A stretch of 64,000 bases of DNA from Picochlorum sp. 'celeri' (taxonomy: Eukaryota; Chlorophyta; Trebouxiophyceae): positions 1-64,000 of the forward strand of contig JAACMV010000015.1 in assembly GCA_010909725.1 (NCBI GenBank), read 5' to 3'. Made by a program: the position numbers and the translations under genes. Each line of letters opens with the position of its first letter. The stretch's first letter is position 1. Positions 41,571 to 51,594 of the stretch are shown here, one piece after another. Under the pieces are notes generated by a model. That model worked only from the letters and a program-made list of their open reading frames with translations, was not told the DNA's origin and did not search any database.

Positions 41571-42443
41571 TCAATCAAATAAGAACTCGAAACATTGTCG
41601 AAACTGATGTTTTCCGTCAGCCACAATTGGGGTTCCATGTGCAGCAAGAACCATATCAAATTCGGCATCATCCAGCACTTGTTGAGCCCATTTTCTAGAT
41701 TCTACATCGTATGTTTCTTGCACAACTTTCGTGATCGGCCCGAGCTTGTTCCAGATCCCTAGAGACTCAGCAAGTGCTGTGTTCACTTTGCCAGAACTGT
41801 ACTCGTCGTCATCGGAAGACAGGAAAATTCCCGTGTCTGCGACCATGATGATGTCTTTTTCTTTCAAATGAATGAGAGATTCGATGAAAAATGGAACGTC
41901 TAGAGTGTATGCTCCAATATCTTGCAGGGGAAATTCATCGTTCACCTCACCACCTGAAGGAATCGTTTTCAGGATACCCCTTTTTTGTGCTTCTCTAAAA
42001 AGCAGCGATCTCCCAGGAAGAGGAACACCCTTGCCTTCCATAAAACCTTTGACGACCCACATCTTTGCATCTGGGTAGGAACGGGATATATCGGGACCAT
42101 ATATCCAGTGCTCAGGAGACGTGTTGGGCAGAATAATATGTCTGACAGGCTTTCCCAGCATCTCGATATGTGACAGCAACTCATTCGTTGGCGCCAGTGC
42201 GCCGATCAAGGCCAGCCCGCTTTCATGCTCTAGCTCAACTGCTGCCATGCTCAAACGAATGTCTGGGAAGCCAGGGGGCTTGAGAGGCTGTGTCAACACG
42301 TGCACACCCTCTTTGCGAGGCACCTGTTTCATTCGAGTGATCCTCGACGAAAATGGTGGAAGGAGGGACCAGTATTTTCTGTCACTTGCATTGGCTCCTG
42401 CGCTAGAGCACACAAAACTACTACCACGAGCGGTGTGTGACAT
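41571..42443 (-). CDS. DUF4336 family protein (metallo-hydrolase-like)
   Basis: 290 residues, intronless. It resembles plant and cyanobacterial DUF4336 proteins, which look like metallo-beta-lactamase-fold relatives: GLALIGALAPTNELLSHIEMLG, HIILPNTSPEHWIYGPDISRSYPDAKMWV, a D-I-G-x-Y-x-L-D-V strand, and LAAHGTPIV near the end. The His cluster of active MBL enzymes is incomplete, so catalysis is doubtful. The N-terminal ~40 residues may be a transit peptide. It converges with the NGN gene 28 bp away. Confidence 0.6.
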   Translation of the reverse strand: MSHTARGSSFVCSSAGANASDRKYWSLLPPFSSRITRMKQVPRKEGVHVLTQPLKPPGFPDIRLSMAAVELEHESGLALIGALAPTNELLSHIEMLGKPVRHIILPNTSPEHWIYGPDISRSYPDAKMWVVKGFMEGKGVPLPGRSLLFREAQKRGILKTIPSGGEVNDEFPLQDIGAYTLDVPFFIESLIHLKEKDIIMVADTGIFLSSDDDEYSSGKVNTALAESLGIWNKLGPITKVVQETYDVESRKWAQQVLDDAEFDMVLAAHGTPIVADGKHQFRQCFEFLFD

Positions 42444-42622
42444 GTCCTGACTTGGCGCGTATCTATCTATCTACACGACTTATCATTCATATATTCTCTC
42501 CCATCAGCAGCTCATGAGCACTTGAATGATCGTTGAAGCATTGTCCATGGCGCAGTTTGGAATTGTGCAGCCCGGATCGATCGATCGATATCGATCAGGT
42601 TTTTTTTTGTGCGTTTGAAATC

Positions 42623-42835
42623 ATGGCATCCGATACGGCCACTCCTGTACAAGGCTCACCAAAAGCTGAACCAGGAATAATCCGAAATTTAAAACACTGC
42701 TCCAACATTACGTGGTGTGGTGCATTTTCTGAAAACACACGTGAGCAACACCTTGCTTCAAAAGCACAGGTGTCATGTAGGACGCCGTTGGTTCTCGAAC
42801 GGCTCCGTCGCGAAGATATACACACGGAGATTTAA
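42623..42835 (+). CDS. Short hypothetical ORF upstream of the lipase
   Basis: 70 codons, ATG-initiated (MASDTATPVQGSPKAEPG), ending 17 bp before the lipase start codon. The composition is protein-like, with KHCSNITWCGAF in the middle. It could be a small gene, an upstream ORF in the lipase mRNA, or chance. No family recognised. Confidence 0.25.
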   Translation: MASDTATPVQGSPKAEPGIIRNLKHCSNITWCGAFSENTREQHLASKAQVSCRTPLVLERLRREDIHTEI

Positions 42836-42852
42836 AAAAGAAGCCATAGCAG

Positions 42853-44187
42853 ATGCATAGAAATCGCTGCTGCCTCACCTTGGCAAGCGGGGCACTCCTG
42901 GTTTCGGTGGTTGTTGTGGTTTTGGCTCTTGCACCGGGAGGACTTGGAATGCCTACGGCTCGAGAATGTTACAACTATATGAGATGGTGGTGGCCTTGGA
43001 ATGCCGAAATCAAGGCGATAGACGTCTCTCCGATGGGTTCAGACGGCAGGCTTGGTGCCACAGCACGGCTGTGGCTTCCAGAGTCTCTTATAGCAGAACA
43101 ACGCATGGTCAGACAGTCGAAAGGCGTACACGACAGACTTTCTTGGTGGTGGCCTCATAGAAAGAATCCAAAGGATCAACCAGTCCCCTGGTACACGTAC
43201 AACTCCTCGGACGCTGCATACCTGGTACCAGGGAGCCTCTCCTGGCTGCTCGACAGCAAAGCCATGTACGCCAAGGCTGGCAGTGGATTGCTTGATATTG
43301 GCGTGGCGAAAGCTGTTTCAGAGTTCGTCGCGGCATCGTACTGCCGTCCGGAGAACATCGAAAATTGGAACTGTTCTCGTTGCACGGATGGCTTTGTCTT
43401 GGAAAGGGCTATTTTTGATCCGCTGTGGGATTTGCAAGGCTTTGTAGGATGGAGTGATGATTTGGACGGGATTATCATATCATTCAGAGGGACTGACAGT
43501 CACTCATATTACAACTGGGTGGAGAACATGAAGACATGGAGGACGGACCTATCACTCTCATACGAAGCAATGCCACCACAGGCCCTTGTGCACGGGGGTT
43601 TCTTTTATTCGTACAATAGTTCATACCTGGCGGGGAACGTGACAGAGGCTGTTCTAAATATCATATCAAAGCGAAGACAACACCCGAGGGGCTCAGGTGG
43701 AGGTTCGGGCGCGGGATGGGACCAGGGCATGTTGAGGGATGCTGGTGATGAGAACCTTGGGTCAATGCCCACCGTCTTTGTCTCGGGACACTCCCTGGGA
43801 GGTGCGCTTGCCACGCTGTGCGCGCTCGAAATGAAACTGAGATTAAAAATTCCGGATGTTCGCCTGATAACGTTTGGTTCCCCGCGGGTGGGAAACTCTG
43901 TGTTTGCATCTTGGTACAGCAAGACCATTCCGCAGCATCTCAGGTTCACCCATAACAGAGACATGATACCTTCTCTCCCGCCCATGTACATGGGATTCTC
44001 TCATATCGCGCAAGAAATATGGATCGTAGACGTGGTTCCTAGTAGAACTCTAGTGGGTGTCTGCGACGGATCTGGTGAAGATCCAAAGTGCCACAGAGGT
44101 GCTTGTCGCTTTGGCTTTTGCTCCTCCCTGGCAGACCACTTGCTGTACCTTTCTGAGATGTACACGCCAAGACCCGTTGGGTGTTGA
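42853..44187 (+). CDS. Secreted class 3 lipase
   Basis: 444 residues, single exon. A strong N-terminal hydrophobic segment (ASGALLVSVVVVVLALAPGG) acts as signal peptide or anchor. The alpha/beta-hydrolase core shows GIIISFRGTDSHSYYNWVENM, the nucleophile elbow VFVSGHSLGGALATLCA and the following VRLITFGSPRVGN strand with FTHNRDMIPSLPP carrying the catalytic Asp region; a His follows in FSHIAQEIW. This is a fungal-type triacylglycerol lipase (class 3). Several Cys and N-x-S/T sites fit a secretory protein. Confidence 0.9.
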   Translation: MHRNRCCLTLASGALLVSVVVVVLALAPGGLGMPTARECYNYMRWWWPWNAEIKAIDVSPMGSDGRLGATARLWLPESLIAEQRMVRQSKGVHDRLSWWWPHRKNPKDQPVPWYTYNSSDAAYLVPGSLSWLLDSKAMYAKAGSGLLDIGVAKAVSEFVAASYCRPENIENWNCSRCTDGFVLERAIFDPLWDLQGFVGWSDDLDGIIISFRGTDSHSYYNWVENMKTWRTDLSLSYEAMPPQALVHGGFFYSYNSSYLAGNVTEAVLNIISKRRQHPRGSGGGSGAGWDQGMLRDAGDENLGSMPTVFVSGHSLGGALATLCALEMKLRLKIPDVRLITFGSPRVGNSVFASWYSKTIPQHLRFTHNRDMIPSLPPMYMGFSHIAQEIWIVDVVPSRTLVGVCDGSGEDPKCHRGACRFGFCSSLADHLLYLSEMYTPRPVGC

Positions 44188-44296
44188 CTCATTTTGATGG
44201 CACTGCCCGTTCGTACACTGTATTATTATATATAAATATTATTTTATTGTATATTATAAATTCATCCCGTCAATACAGATTAACGAGGAGCACGCA

Positions 44297-45833
44297 ATGT
44301 CACTTTCTCAGAGCATTGTGGCAAGTCTGTCGAACCTGGTCTCTCAATACATGTGCCACAATATCCACGTGCGCGTGCATCAATCGAGCAATAATTCAGA
44401 AAAATATGTTATAACTTGTACGTGTCTTTATTGTTTTGCTTGCACTCGGTGCGTCTTTCCCACGCGTTTCCGAGGTACTCATGCATAATGTTGTTGTTCA
44501 TGCAGTCAACATCAAGCTCTCTGCGGAATCAAGGCATGAAGCGCAACACGATATATCTCCCCTTTGTTTAGGAAAGAGTTTTATCTCTCTCCTCCGATCC
44601 AATGTGACAAAGATGCTGAAGGTTGAGTACGAGTCCAGAGTATGTGCAAGTATTCACAGTGATGCCATCATGGCCCATGAAGCGTCCGTCTCCCTTTCCT
44701 CAAACGATGGCATAAGAATCATGGGTGTCAAGTCAAAAGATATTTCCAAAAGGACCAACAGGGGAGATGTCGAGCAGTGGGATTTCCAGGTGTCCGCAGC
44801 CTTGGAAAGCCTGGACGAGGAGGCGTTACAACGCATGATGCCGCTGGTGGAGACTGATCTTCGTTGCTGGTGCGCTATGAATTCCATACCGCGAGAAACA
44901 GCCTCGGAGGGAGGTATCATGGTCCCTACGATCGAATGCACATTGCTGAATAATAGCTCCAACGTCTTGTCAGTCCGAGGTTGCAGAAATCCCAGAGAAG
45001 CTATATTGGAGTCTGCGAGCCTGCATGCTCAGCCGTCCAAACATACCAGTGAAGAACTTGTGCGTCGCATTTGTTCTATTGGCATATCTAGTGGAGCTTT
45101 TGTTGATACGAATGGTCGGGCCTGGCTCGGTGGTGCTGCCATTGTATGTCATTGTGCCTGTGAGACACAGGATTCCCCGGTGCAACTTGATCCTCCTTCT
45201 CATGTCGTGGCACCTTTCAACATAGTCGGGGCCCTGCGGAAGAGCGCATGGTCCAGAAAAGCAGGATTTCGATTCAAATCGAGAAAAGGATCCATAGTGT
45301 CCATCGCTAAGCGATTGCAGACTCTGACGGGCAAGCATCAGTATGCGCATGTTTCACGCATCTTTTTGGCATTTATACCAGCCGGTGTCGGGTCGATCCC
45401 AGAGAAGAGCGAGTCCATGGACGTCAGCACACTGTTCCGGTCTGCAACCGATGCTGCTATAGATGATTTGCATCGCCAACTGGCGGCCGAAGCTGGTCAG
45501 ACCCAGGAACATGGGACTGGTTCTTTGCATCTGCTTGTTGATTCCCTCGTAGGTACGGCTCCTATTGGTTCAATGCTATTCAACCGCAATATGACTCACT
45601 CCCATATCCCTATTGATCCAGCAGATATACTCGGCAGGATGCAGAATCCCGCGATCCGAGAGCAAGCTTGCGCAGCACTCAATGCTTGTGCCCTTTCGAA
45701 AGGGCAGAATTCTGCTTTGCCGCGGTCGCACAATGGCATGGCCGTGTCCCAAGATCACCCAGATAATACCCTCAGAAAAATCCTCGCATGCACAATATCA
45801 GACTATTTTTATGAGAGAGATCCTATCGTGTAA
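44297..45833 (+). CDS. Unknown conserved-looking protein, 482 residues
   Basis: Two exons: 44297-44417 (MSLSQSIVASLSNLVSQY to KYVIT) and 44506-45833, joined in phase by an 88-nt intron (GTACGT, TGCAG), giving VITFNIKLSAESRHE. I recognise no family. The N-terminal third alternates strands (VEYESRVCASIHSD, EASVSLSSNDGIRIMGV), the middle has helices and a Cys/His stretch (IVCHCACE), and the C-terminal part is Ser/Ala-rich with HLLVDSLVGTAPIGSM. No signal peptide or membrane segment is obvious. It sits 120 bp upstream of the kinase on the same strand. Confidence 0.75.
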
Positions 45834-45953
45834 ACTATGGTACTTGCATTTTCTTTCCAAACGCCAAGTTCTCTACTCTGGACGCGACCGCAGCCGTAGT
45901 GGAGTAGCGAACATTTCATGATGCGTGATTTTGAATAAAATTTAGGGTTCACC

Positions 45954-47666
45954 ATGGGATGTTTCGGCAGCAAGATGGACGGAGGTGCCAATCTCTGGGC
46001 TGACGCCAAGGCAACATGGAGAGGGAACGAGGACTCATCCGCTCACTCTCAGGTAGAATCCTTGAATGTGTCAGACGACTCTATCATCGACACTGCCAAC
46101 TTCAAGGAGCAACACTACTCGAGAGTCCCATTGTTGCTCTGGAATGACTACGCAGTTGTGCGGTTTCTTGGTGCTGGAGTCTCTGGAGAGGTGTATTTAT
46201 GCATGGATATACGTACAAAGCGGCTGTACGCCATCAAAGTCATCCAAAGCAAGGTTAAGAATTCTGTGAATCTTTTCCAATCGAAAGAGAGTGATTGTCA
46301 TCCAGTGTCCACAGAAGCCCGAGTGCTGAACAGATTGGGAAGGCATGAAAATATTGTGGGCATGAGGGAAATCATTCATGATCTTGCACGCTCCAGGGTA
46401 CTCTTAGTCATGGAATACTACGAAGGTGGTCCTCTATTTGACAGAAATCAAATGAAATTGAGGCACCATGTTTCAGAGCATGTGGCAAGGGCTTATGTGA
46501 GGGAGATAATTAATGGCTTGCTGTTTCTGCACGAACAAAGAGTCATACACAGCGATTTAAAATTGGAAAATATATTACTGAATCGTTATGGAAGAGTTGG
46601 CTTGACAGATTTTGGATGTAGCACAGAGTTTGATGTGGACGATCATGTCTGTCGTCGTAAGGGAGGCACCCCAGCATTCCAGGCACCAGAGATTTTACAC
46701 GGCAGGGGAACGTACAGTGGCAAGGCTGCAGATGCATATGCATTGGGCGTGTGCCTTTATGTACTTCTGTACTCAAGACTTCCGTATATAGGCCAAAGTG
46801 TGTCCGAATTCTCGGAAAATTTGAAGAAATCTGAACTAACAATCCCAGAATTTCCTTTAGTGAGTGACTCTGGAAAAGACGTCCTGCGGGGCTTGCTGGA
46901 AAAGGATCCATCAAAGCGCCTGACGTTGGCGAAGCTCCTGGAGCATCCATGGATATCAGATTCAAGGAGTGACGTATGTCCCATAGGATGCCATGTTGGA
47001 GAGGAGTTCCGATCTTTCCTCGGTTCAATTTCTGCCGGCAAGGACTGTGCCAGCACTCGCACATTTTCTCTTGGGGAGTATGCATGCAGGCAGGGGCAAG
47101 CAAACACCGGCAAGATTGGTGTCGTGGTGGAGGGAGAGCTTGATCTCATTACCACTGTCTTGCTAGAAAGTACAGATGGGTCGCATATGCGGAATGAGGG
47201 CTCCAGCGTCTCCTCTATCAACTCCAGGGATCTTTTCCAATGGTCAGGATTCCCGCCAAGCAACGAGGGAAGTTTCAGTAGTGAAGAGAGCAGCAGCTCT
47301 TCGGAGTCAGAATATCAAGTACCAAAGGAGGTACAAAGAAGTGTGGAAGAAGCAAGAGCAATATTGAAAGATATGCAGACCCAGTCAGGGAACTGTATCA
47401 TAGAGAAGGTCACCGCACCGTGCATCATTGGAGAAAAGGGCCTCTTTTCTCCAGCCCTGCCGTCCCAGTATTCTGCAGTTGTCCGCAGTAAGACCGCCAA
47501 AGTGCGTTGGATTACGTATGAATTATACAGGAAATATATGGAAACGGATGAATACGCCTATCGCGGGACACAGTCGCTCTATTTTTCACGACAATATATG
47601 CTCGACAAAGTGCTTGGACTCACTATGCTGGCCTCTTTGTCCAACAAAGACCACCCGAACGACTAA
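45954..47666 (+). CDS. Lipid-anchored Ser/Thr kinase with a cyclic-nucleotide-binding-like domain
   Basis: 570 residues, one exon. It starts MGCFGSK, a myristoylation/palmitoylation signal. The kinase domain (about 60-340) has all key residues: LGAGVSGEVYL, YAIKVIQ, HSDLKLENILLN (S in place of R, catalytic D201), DFGCS, QAPE, and the ADAYALGVCLYVLL helix, CAMK/SnRK-like. The C-terminal part resembles a cNMP-binding barrel (CRQGQANTGKIGVVVEGELDLI, then IIEKVTAPCIIGEKGLFSP with a Ser/Glu-rich insertion of about 90 residues between), the same parts as PKG-type regulatory domains but C-terminal. Whether it binds cAMP/cGMP is uncertain. Confidence 0.8.
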   Translation: MGCFGSKMDGGANLWADAKATWRGNEDSSAHSQVESLNVSDDSIIDTANFKEQHYSRVPLLLWNDYAVVRFLGAGVSGEVYLCMDIRTKRLYAIKVIQSKVKNSVNLFQSKESDCHPVSTEARVLNRLGRHENIVGMREIIHDLARSRVLLVMEYYEGGPLFDRNQMKLRHHVSEHVARAYVREIINGLLFLHEQRVIHSDLKLENILLNRYGRVGLTDFGCSTEFDVDDHVCRRKGGTPAFQAPEILHGRGTYSGKAADAYALGVCLYVLLYSRLPYIGQSVSEFSENLKKSELTIPEFPLVSDSGKDVLRGLLEKDPSKRLTLAKLLEHPWISDSRSDVCPIGCHVGEEFRSFLGSISAGKDCASTRTFSLGEYACRQGQANTGKIGVVVEGELDLITTVLLESTDGSHMRNEGSSVSSINSRDLFQWSGFPPSNEGSFSSEESSSSSESEYQVPKEVQRSVEEARAILKDMQTQSGNCIIEKVTAPCIIGEKGLFSPALPSQYSAVVRSKTAKVRWITYELYRKYMETDEYAYRGTQSLYFSRQYMLDKVLGLTMLASLSNKDHPND

Positions 47667-47687
47667 AGAGAAAAGATAATGTAAATT

Positions 47688-48002
47688 CTATCCTGTCAAG
47701 AGATCCTCTGCGGCCCAATCCGACCACTGCATCTTTGTTGTCCCATCTCTTTCGATACCTGCATCAGAGCATTGCAGGACGCCAAGAACCGCAGGTCCTC
47801 TGTGCTCGTCATCAGTGCCAACCTGAGCTTGCGCAGCTCGCTCTACTTGTCTGGCCAATGCACCATCCTTTTCAGATGAACTTGAAATTTTTCTGTGTCT
47901 CTCCGCGAGCTCACCTCCCTTTCGATTAGGGTTTGCGAGCACCACGACCACTGGCTTGCAGGTCGTCTTGAAGCACCCGCTGAAAAGGACACTTGTGTTC
48001 AT
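47688..48002 (-). CDS. Small hypothetical protein
   Basis: A 104-residue ATG-initiated ORF (MNTSVLFSGCFKTTCKPVVV) on the minus strand, converging with the kinase gene 21 bp away. It has a hydrophobic start, a charged central helix (GELAERHRKISSSSEKDGAL) and the ending MQWSDWAAEDLL. It looks coding, but I know no family. Confidence 0.35.
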   Translation of the reverse strand: MNTSVLFSGCFKTTCKPVVVVLANPNRKGGELAERHRKISSSSEKDGALARQVERAAQAQVGTDDEHRGPAVLGVLQCSDAGIERDGTTKMQWSDWAAEDLLTG

Positions 48003-48370
48003 GACCCACGCCCAATATTGATTTCAAAGTGTCTTGTTATGTTCTATGAAATAATGTGTATCAAATGCTTACATAAATTGGAAAATGTGCGCATCCTTGT
48101 ATACCCAAGAAAGGATGAGAGAGGATTGTCTTTTACCGACACGTGACTGATTTTCATAATGCCATTTTAAGGAATTTTCTTGAAATTCCCTTGAAATTCT
48201 CGACACTCCTGCACTCTACAACCTAGGGACCATTTTCAAGTAAAAGTCCTCTTCCATCGGTCATGGGTCGAAGTGATTGTCCTTTGTGGCTTTTTGTGCC
48301 AGGAAAAGGCACTTCGACCGGTCAGTCGCCGGTTCAGCAAAGCCAAGGTTGATTGAACAGGGTTGGAAGA
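48003..48370. other. Intergenic region upstream of the DAG lipase gene
   Basis: About 370 bp with AT-rich start and an imperfect repeat of AAGGAATTTTC/TGAAATTC near 48168-48203. It must contain the lipase promoter. No gene seen. Confidence 0.4.
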
Positions 48371-51300
48371 ATGCCTCAGGCAAAATTTTTCGGTCGACGG
48401 TGGAGGCTTGCCACTGACTTTTTACCTATCATATTCTATCCAGTCCTGACCGTTTTGGCACTGGTCATGCTCATCATGCTGCTCTCACTCGTTGCCATGA
48501 CTTTGAGCCGGAACTATGAATGTCCAGAGTTCACCAAAGTTGGTATTGCCATGTACGGTTCGACAGCCGCCTATGTCGCGGAGCTGCTCGTATTTGAACT
48601 GATAGTTCGGGTTGGCTGGAATGGAGGGCCACTGGCCGAAACGAAGAGGATGCCAATGATGTCCTGGCTGATTTATGCTTGGTTTGGAGTTCTGTTCATA
48701 AAATTTGTCCTCGCCATCTATGGGTTTTACGTGTTATACAGCCCAACAGTCTCCAAAGCTTGCTGGTCCAGCAATCCCTGTGATTCCTTTTCAGATTCGT
48801 TGCCAAAAGTCTGCTTGCCAGGGGCTTCAGGTGATGTTCGGCTCACACCAGCTTGTCAAATCATATGGGACAATAGAGGGGAATTCATCTCATGCTTTCG
48901 CACATGGAGTGACCATGGGGCGACTTGGATGCGCGAGAATTATCTGGGGACGAATGAGAGTAGCCAACATACACTCTTTGACTATCCAGGGATTGTCACC
49001 TGCAATGATTACATCAAGCATGATGGCAAGTTTGCTGCACAGATCAATCCGTATTCGAAGGAATCTATTTTCTCATATTTCGGATCTCGGGCCTCGGAGG
49101 CAAATGCTACCTATACGTCATTGTTTCCGTCAGTATTCCAAGGTCTTGTTTTGCAGTTCATTTCTCCTTCAGTAGAGGAGGACCAGATTCTGACCCTCAC
49201 CGATTTAGAGAAGAGGATACCTTGGTCAGAATGCCTTAGCGCTAGATGCAGGGCTCTTTTATCGTCGAATTGTACGATGTGGAACGAATTTTTGACATTG
49301 CCTAGTGTCTACACCCTGAAAGGATTTTTTGCAGCTGTTGTGTATACATCACTGGTTGTGATACTAGTTACTGTATTCATTCTGTTTTTCTCTTTCAACG
49401 CCTTTCCTGATTACGAGTCGGAAGAATCTTGGGAGGGACTATTCAGCGCCTTCGCAAGGAGGGCTGGGTATTTGGAATCGCTGGAAAACCTGACGACTGA
49501 AGATGGCAGCGATGCTTTGGCTGGAATTGGAAGTTTGCTGCACAAACTCTTCGGCGGGGCAGATTTGGATATCTCAGACTTGATTTTAGGACTTTATTTG
49601 GTTCATTTAAGACAGATATGGAAGCGGAAAGAGCACGCCCTGAAGCGCTTGGAGGATCATGGGTACTCTTTCCAAGAGAGACATTTGAGCACCTGGTGGT
49701 CCAGATTGATGGGGTTCATCTTGTTTCCGCTATTCAAAGACCGTTATCACCGACCTTTTGTGAAAATTTCATCGAGATGGAAGAAACGCATGGAAAGAAA
49801 TGTCACCTCTTCATCGCTGGAACAGGGCGATGTATCACAGAGGCCTCATGACAGTCCCTCGGAAGACACAGTCATGAGGCAGCTTTCTTCATCGATCTCT
49901 GGGCAGGAAATGGATGATCTAGGTGCATCAATAACTTTACAGCACAGTTTCATCCGAATTAATTCAGAAACAAGCTCCACAATGGAGGCAAATGGAGCGT
50001 CGGAGAATTGCATCCATCGTCAACAAATTACATGTGTCCAGCAACCCAGGGCACTGGTGACACCGTTGGGCCTGAACACAGTCACATTGAAGCAAAAAGG
50101 CGCACCAACAAATACAAGTGAATGTGTCAGTATGTACATGGGGTCTAAAGTCCGATTTGTGGAGCATTCCATACTGGAGGAAGCCAGACACTTCCTCCCA
50201 ATAGCTCGCGCAAGCTATGGCTTGATGAAAACGAAGTGGAAAGGAGGTGCTGCCACTAAATGCCACACAGCTGCACTAGACAAGTGCTTGTCTTGTGTGT
50301 CTGTATGTATTCCAGATTCATTGAAAAAGTCATACTATCAGAAACGAAATTTGAAGAGCATCCTCCGAATCACGAAGACTTCCTTTGAGGACTTACTCTA
50401 CATTTCTTACGCCTCTAGTCCTTTGGGGATCTTGCCGTATCTGATTTTGGTGGACAAGGTGACAAAAAACATTTGCATAAGTATTAGGGGCACCGTTGGG
50501 TTTTCTGATTTGGTCACAGACCTTCTGAGCAGTCCCAAAAATTTCAATCGCCAGGTGTCCCCTTGGATCTTAGATCAAATAAGAACTCTGACTGGTCGAG
50601 ATTCAGAAGAAATGTACGCGCACGAAGGTATTGTGTCATCTGCCAGAGCCCTGCTAGAGGATTTAAAGAAGGTCGGCATTTACGAGGCAATCCAGCATCT
50701 TCCTGACAAGAGTGGGCCAATATCAACAGATGCAGATCTGCTCTCTCCGGAGTCTTCCTATAACGTACCTCAACTCAAGGAGTTTGATGCGATGGAAGAG
50801 GAAGAGCAGATGGAATTCAGTACATCCAGGGCAATTGCTCTCATTCAGCATGCAATACATGGCCAGAAGTATGGTCTGGTGATCACAGGGCACTCCCTGG
50901 GTGCGGCAGTTTCGAGTATCATTGGGGCTGAATTAATCGAAATTTTCCCATCTTTGCGGTGTCTTTCGTACAATCCACCAGGTGGGCTTGTGGATGACAC
51001 ATTTCGCGCCATATCTGAAAGCTTTTGCACGTCTATTGTGGTTGGTCAGGATGCAATATCACGAATGTCGATCCAGACCATGAAGCGGGCGATTGACGAT
51101 ATGATGTTTGCCCTAGGCACATGCTATCGTCCCAAGCTGTCCATTCTCTTGGATACGCTCATCGGAAGATATGTGAATGCTTCCGCCGCACCCCATGTTT
51201 TCAAGCCGTTTGAAAGCATTGATCCGGATGTCAAGGAGGTGCTCCAGCAGTATCTTGCAAAGGCCCAACTGCATCAGAAAGACGTGGACACCAGGCCCAT

Positions 51301-51526
51301 GTACCCACCAGGTCGGATCATATTTTTGAGACCATACGGAAATCTCACAAAAAACTCGAAAGACATCACATGGGACGCGGTGTGGATACATGCACAAGAT
51401 CTGATGGACGAAGGAATCCTTGTCTCCAAGAGAGCCTTGTCTCATCATCTGCTTGGACAAGGCATGGTGGCTTTGGAGAAGGCCCTTGAATCCTGTAGAC
51501 AGCGTGATGGAGGTCAGCGGGCGTAG
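48371..51526 (+). CDS. sn1-specific diacylglycerol lipase-like protein
   Basis: 1051 residues, single exon. Four transmembrane helices lie in the N-terminal 350 residues (PVLTVLALVMLIMLLSLVAM first; the fourth ends VTVFILFFSF), with a Cys-rich lumenal loop between helices 3 and 4. A cytosolic class 3 lipase domain follows: ISIRGTVGFSDLVTDLL, the nucleophile elbow GLVITGHSLGAAVSS (Ser842), and SIVVGQDAISRMSIQ with the catalytic Asp, as in DAGL enzymes that release monoacylglycerol. The linker (about 480-600) is Ser-rich. The start is the ATG at 48371. The downstream APEM9-like gene begins only 68 bp after its stop. Confidence 0.88.
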   Translation: MPQAKFFGRRWRLATDFLPIIFYPVLTVLALVMLIMLLSLVAMTLSRNYECPEFTKVGIAMYGSTAAYVAELLVFELIVRVGWNGGPLAETKRMPMMSWLIYAWFGVLFIKFVLAIYGFYVLYSPTVSKACWSSNPCDSFSDSLPKVCLPGASGDVRLTPACQIIWDNRGEFISCFRTWSDHGATWMRENYLGTNESSQHTLFDYPGIVTCNDYIKHDGKFAAQINPYSKESIFSYFGSRASEANATYTSLFPSVFQGLVLQFISPSVEEDQILTLTDLEKRIPWSECLSARCRALLSSNCTMWNEFLTLPSVYTLKGFFAAVVYTSLVVILVTVFILFFSFNAFPDYESEESWEGLFSAFARRAGYLESLENLTTEDGSDALAGIGSLLHKLFGGADLDISDLILGLYLVHLRQIWKRKEHALKRLEDHGYSFQERHLSTWWSRLMGFILFPLFKDRYHRPFVKISSRWKKRMERNVTSSSLEQGDVSQRPHDSPSEDTVMRQLSSSISGQEMDDLGASITLQHSFIRINSETSSTMEANGASENCIHRQQITCVQQPRALVTPLGLNTVTLKQKGAPTNTSECVSMYMGSKVRFVEHSILEEARHFLPIARASYGLMKTKWKGGAATKCHTAALDKCLSCVSVCIPDSLKKSYYQKRNLKSILRITKTSFEDLLYISYASSPLGILPYLILVDKVTKNICISIRGTVGFSDLVTDLLSSPKNFNRQVSPWILDQIRTLTGRDSEEMYAHEGIVSSARALLEDLKKVGIYEAIQHLPDKSGPISTDADLLSPESSYNVPQLKEFDAMEEEEQMEFSTSRAIALIQHAIHGQKYGLVITGHSLGAAVSSIIGAELIEIFPSLRCLSYNPPGGLVDDTFRAISESFCTSIVVGQDAISRMSIQTMKRAIDDMMFALGTCYRPKLSILLDTLIGRYVNASAAPHVFKPFESIDPDVKEVLQQYLAKAQLHQKDVDTRPMYPPGRIIFLRPYGNLTKNSKDITWDAVWIHAQDLMDEGILVSKRALSHHLLGQGMVALEKALESCRQRDGGQRA

Positions 51527-51594
51527 CATCAAAATGAATAATCTGCTGTAAAAATCTAGAACACAATGTGGCTTCTCTAAGCCTAAAGGAAGGA

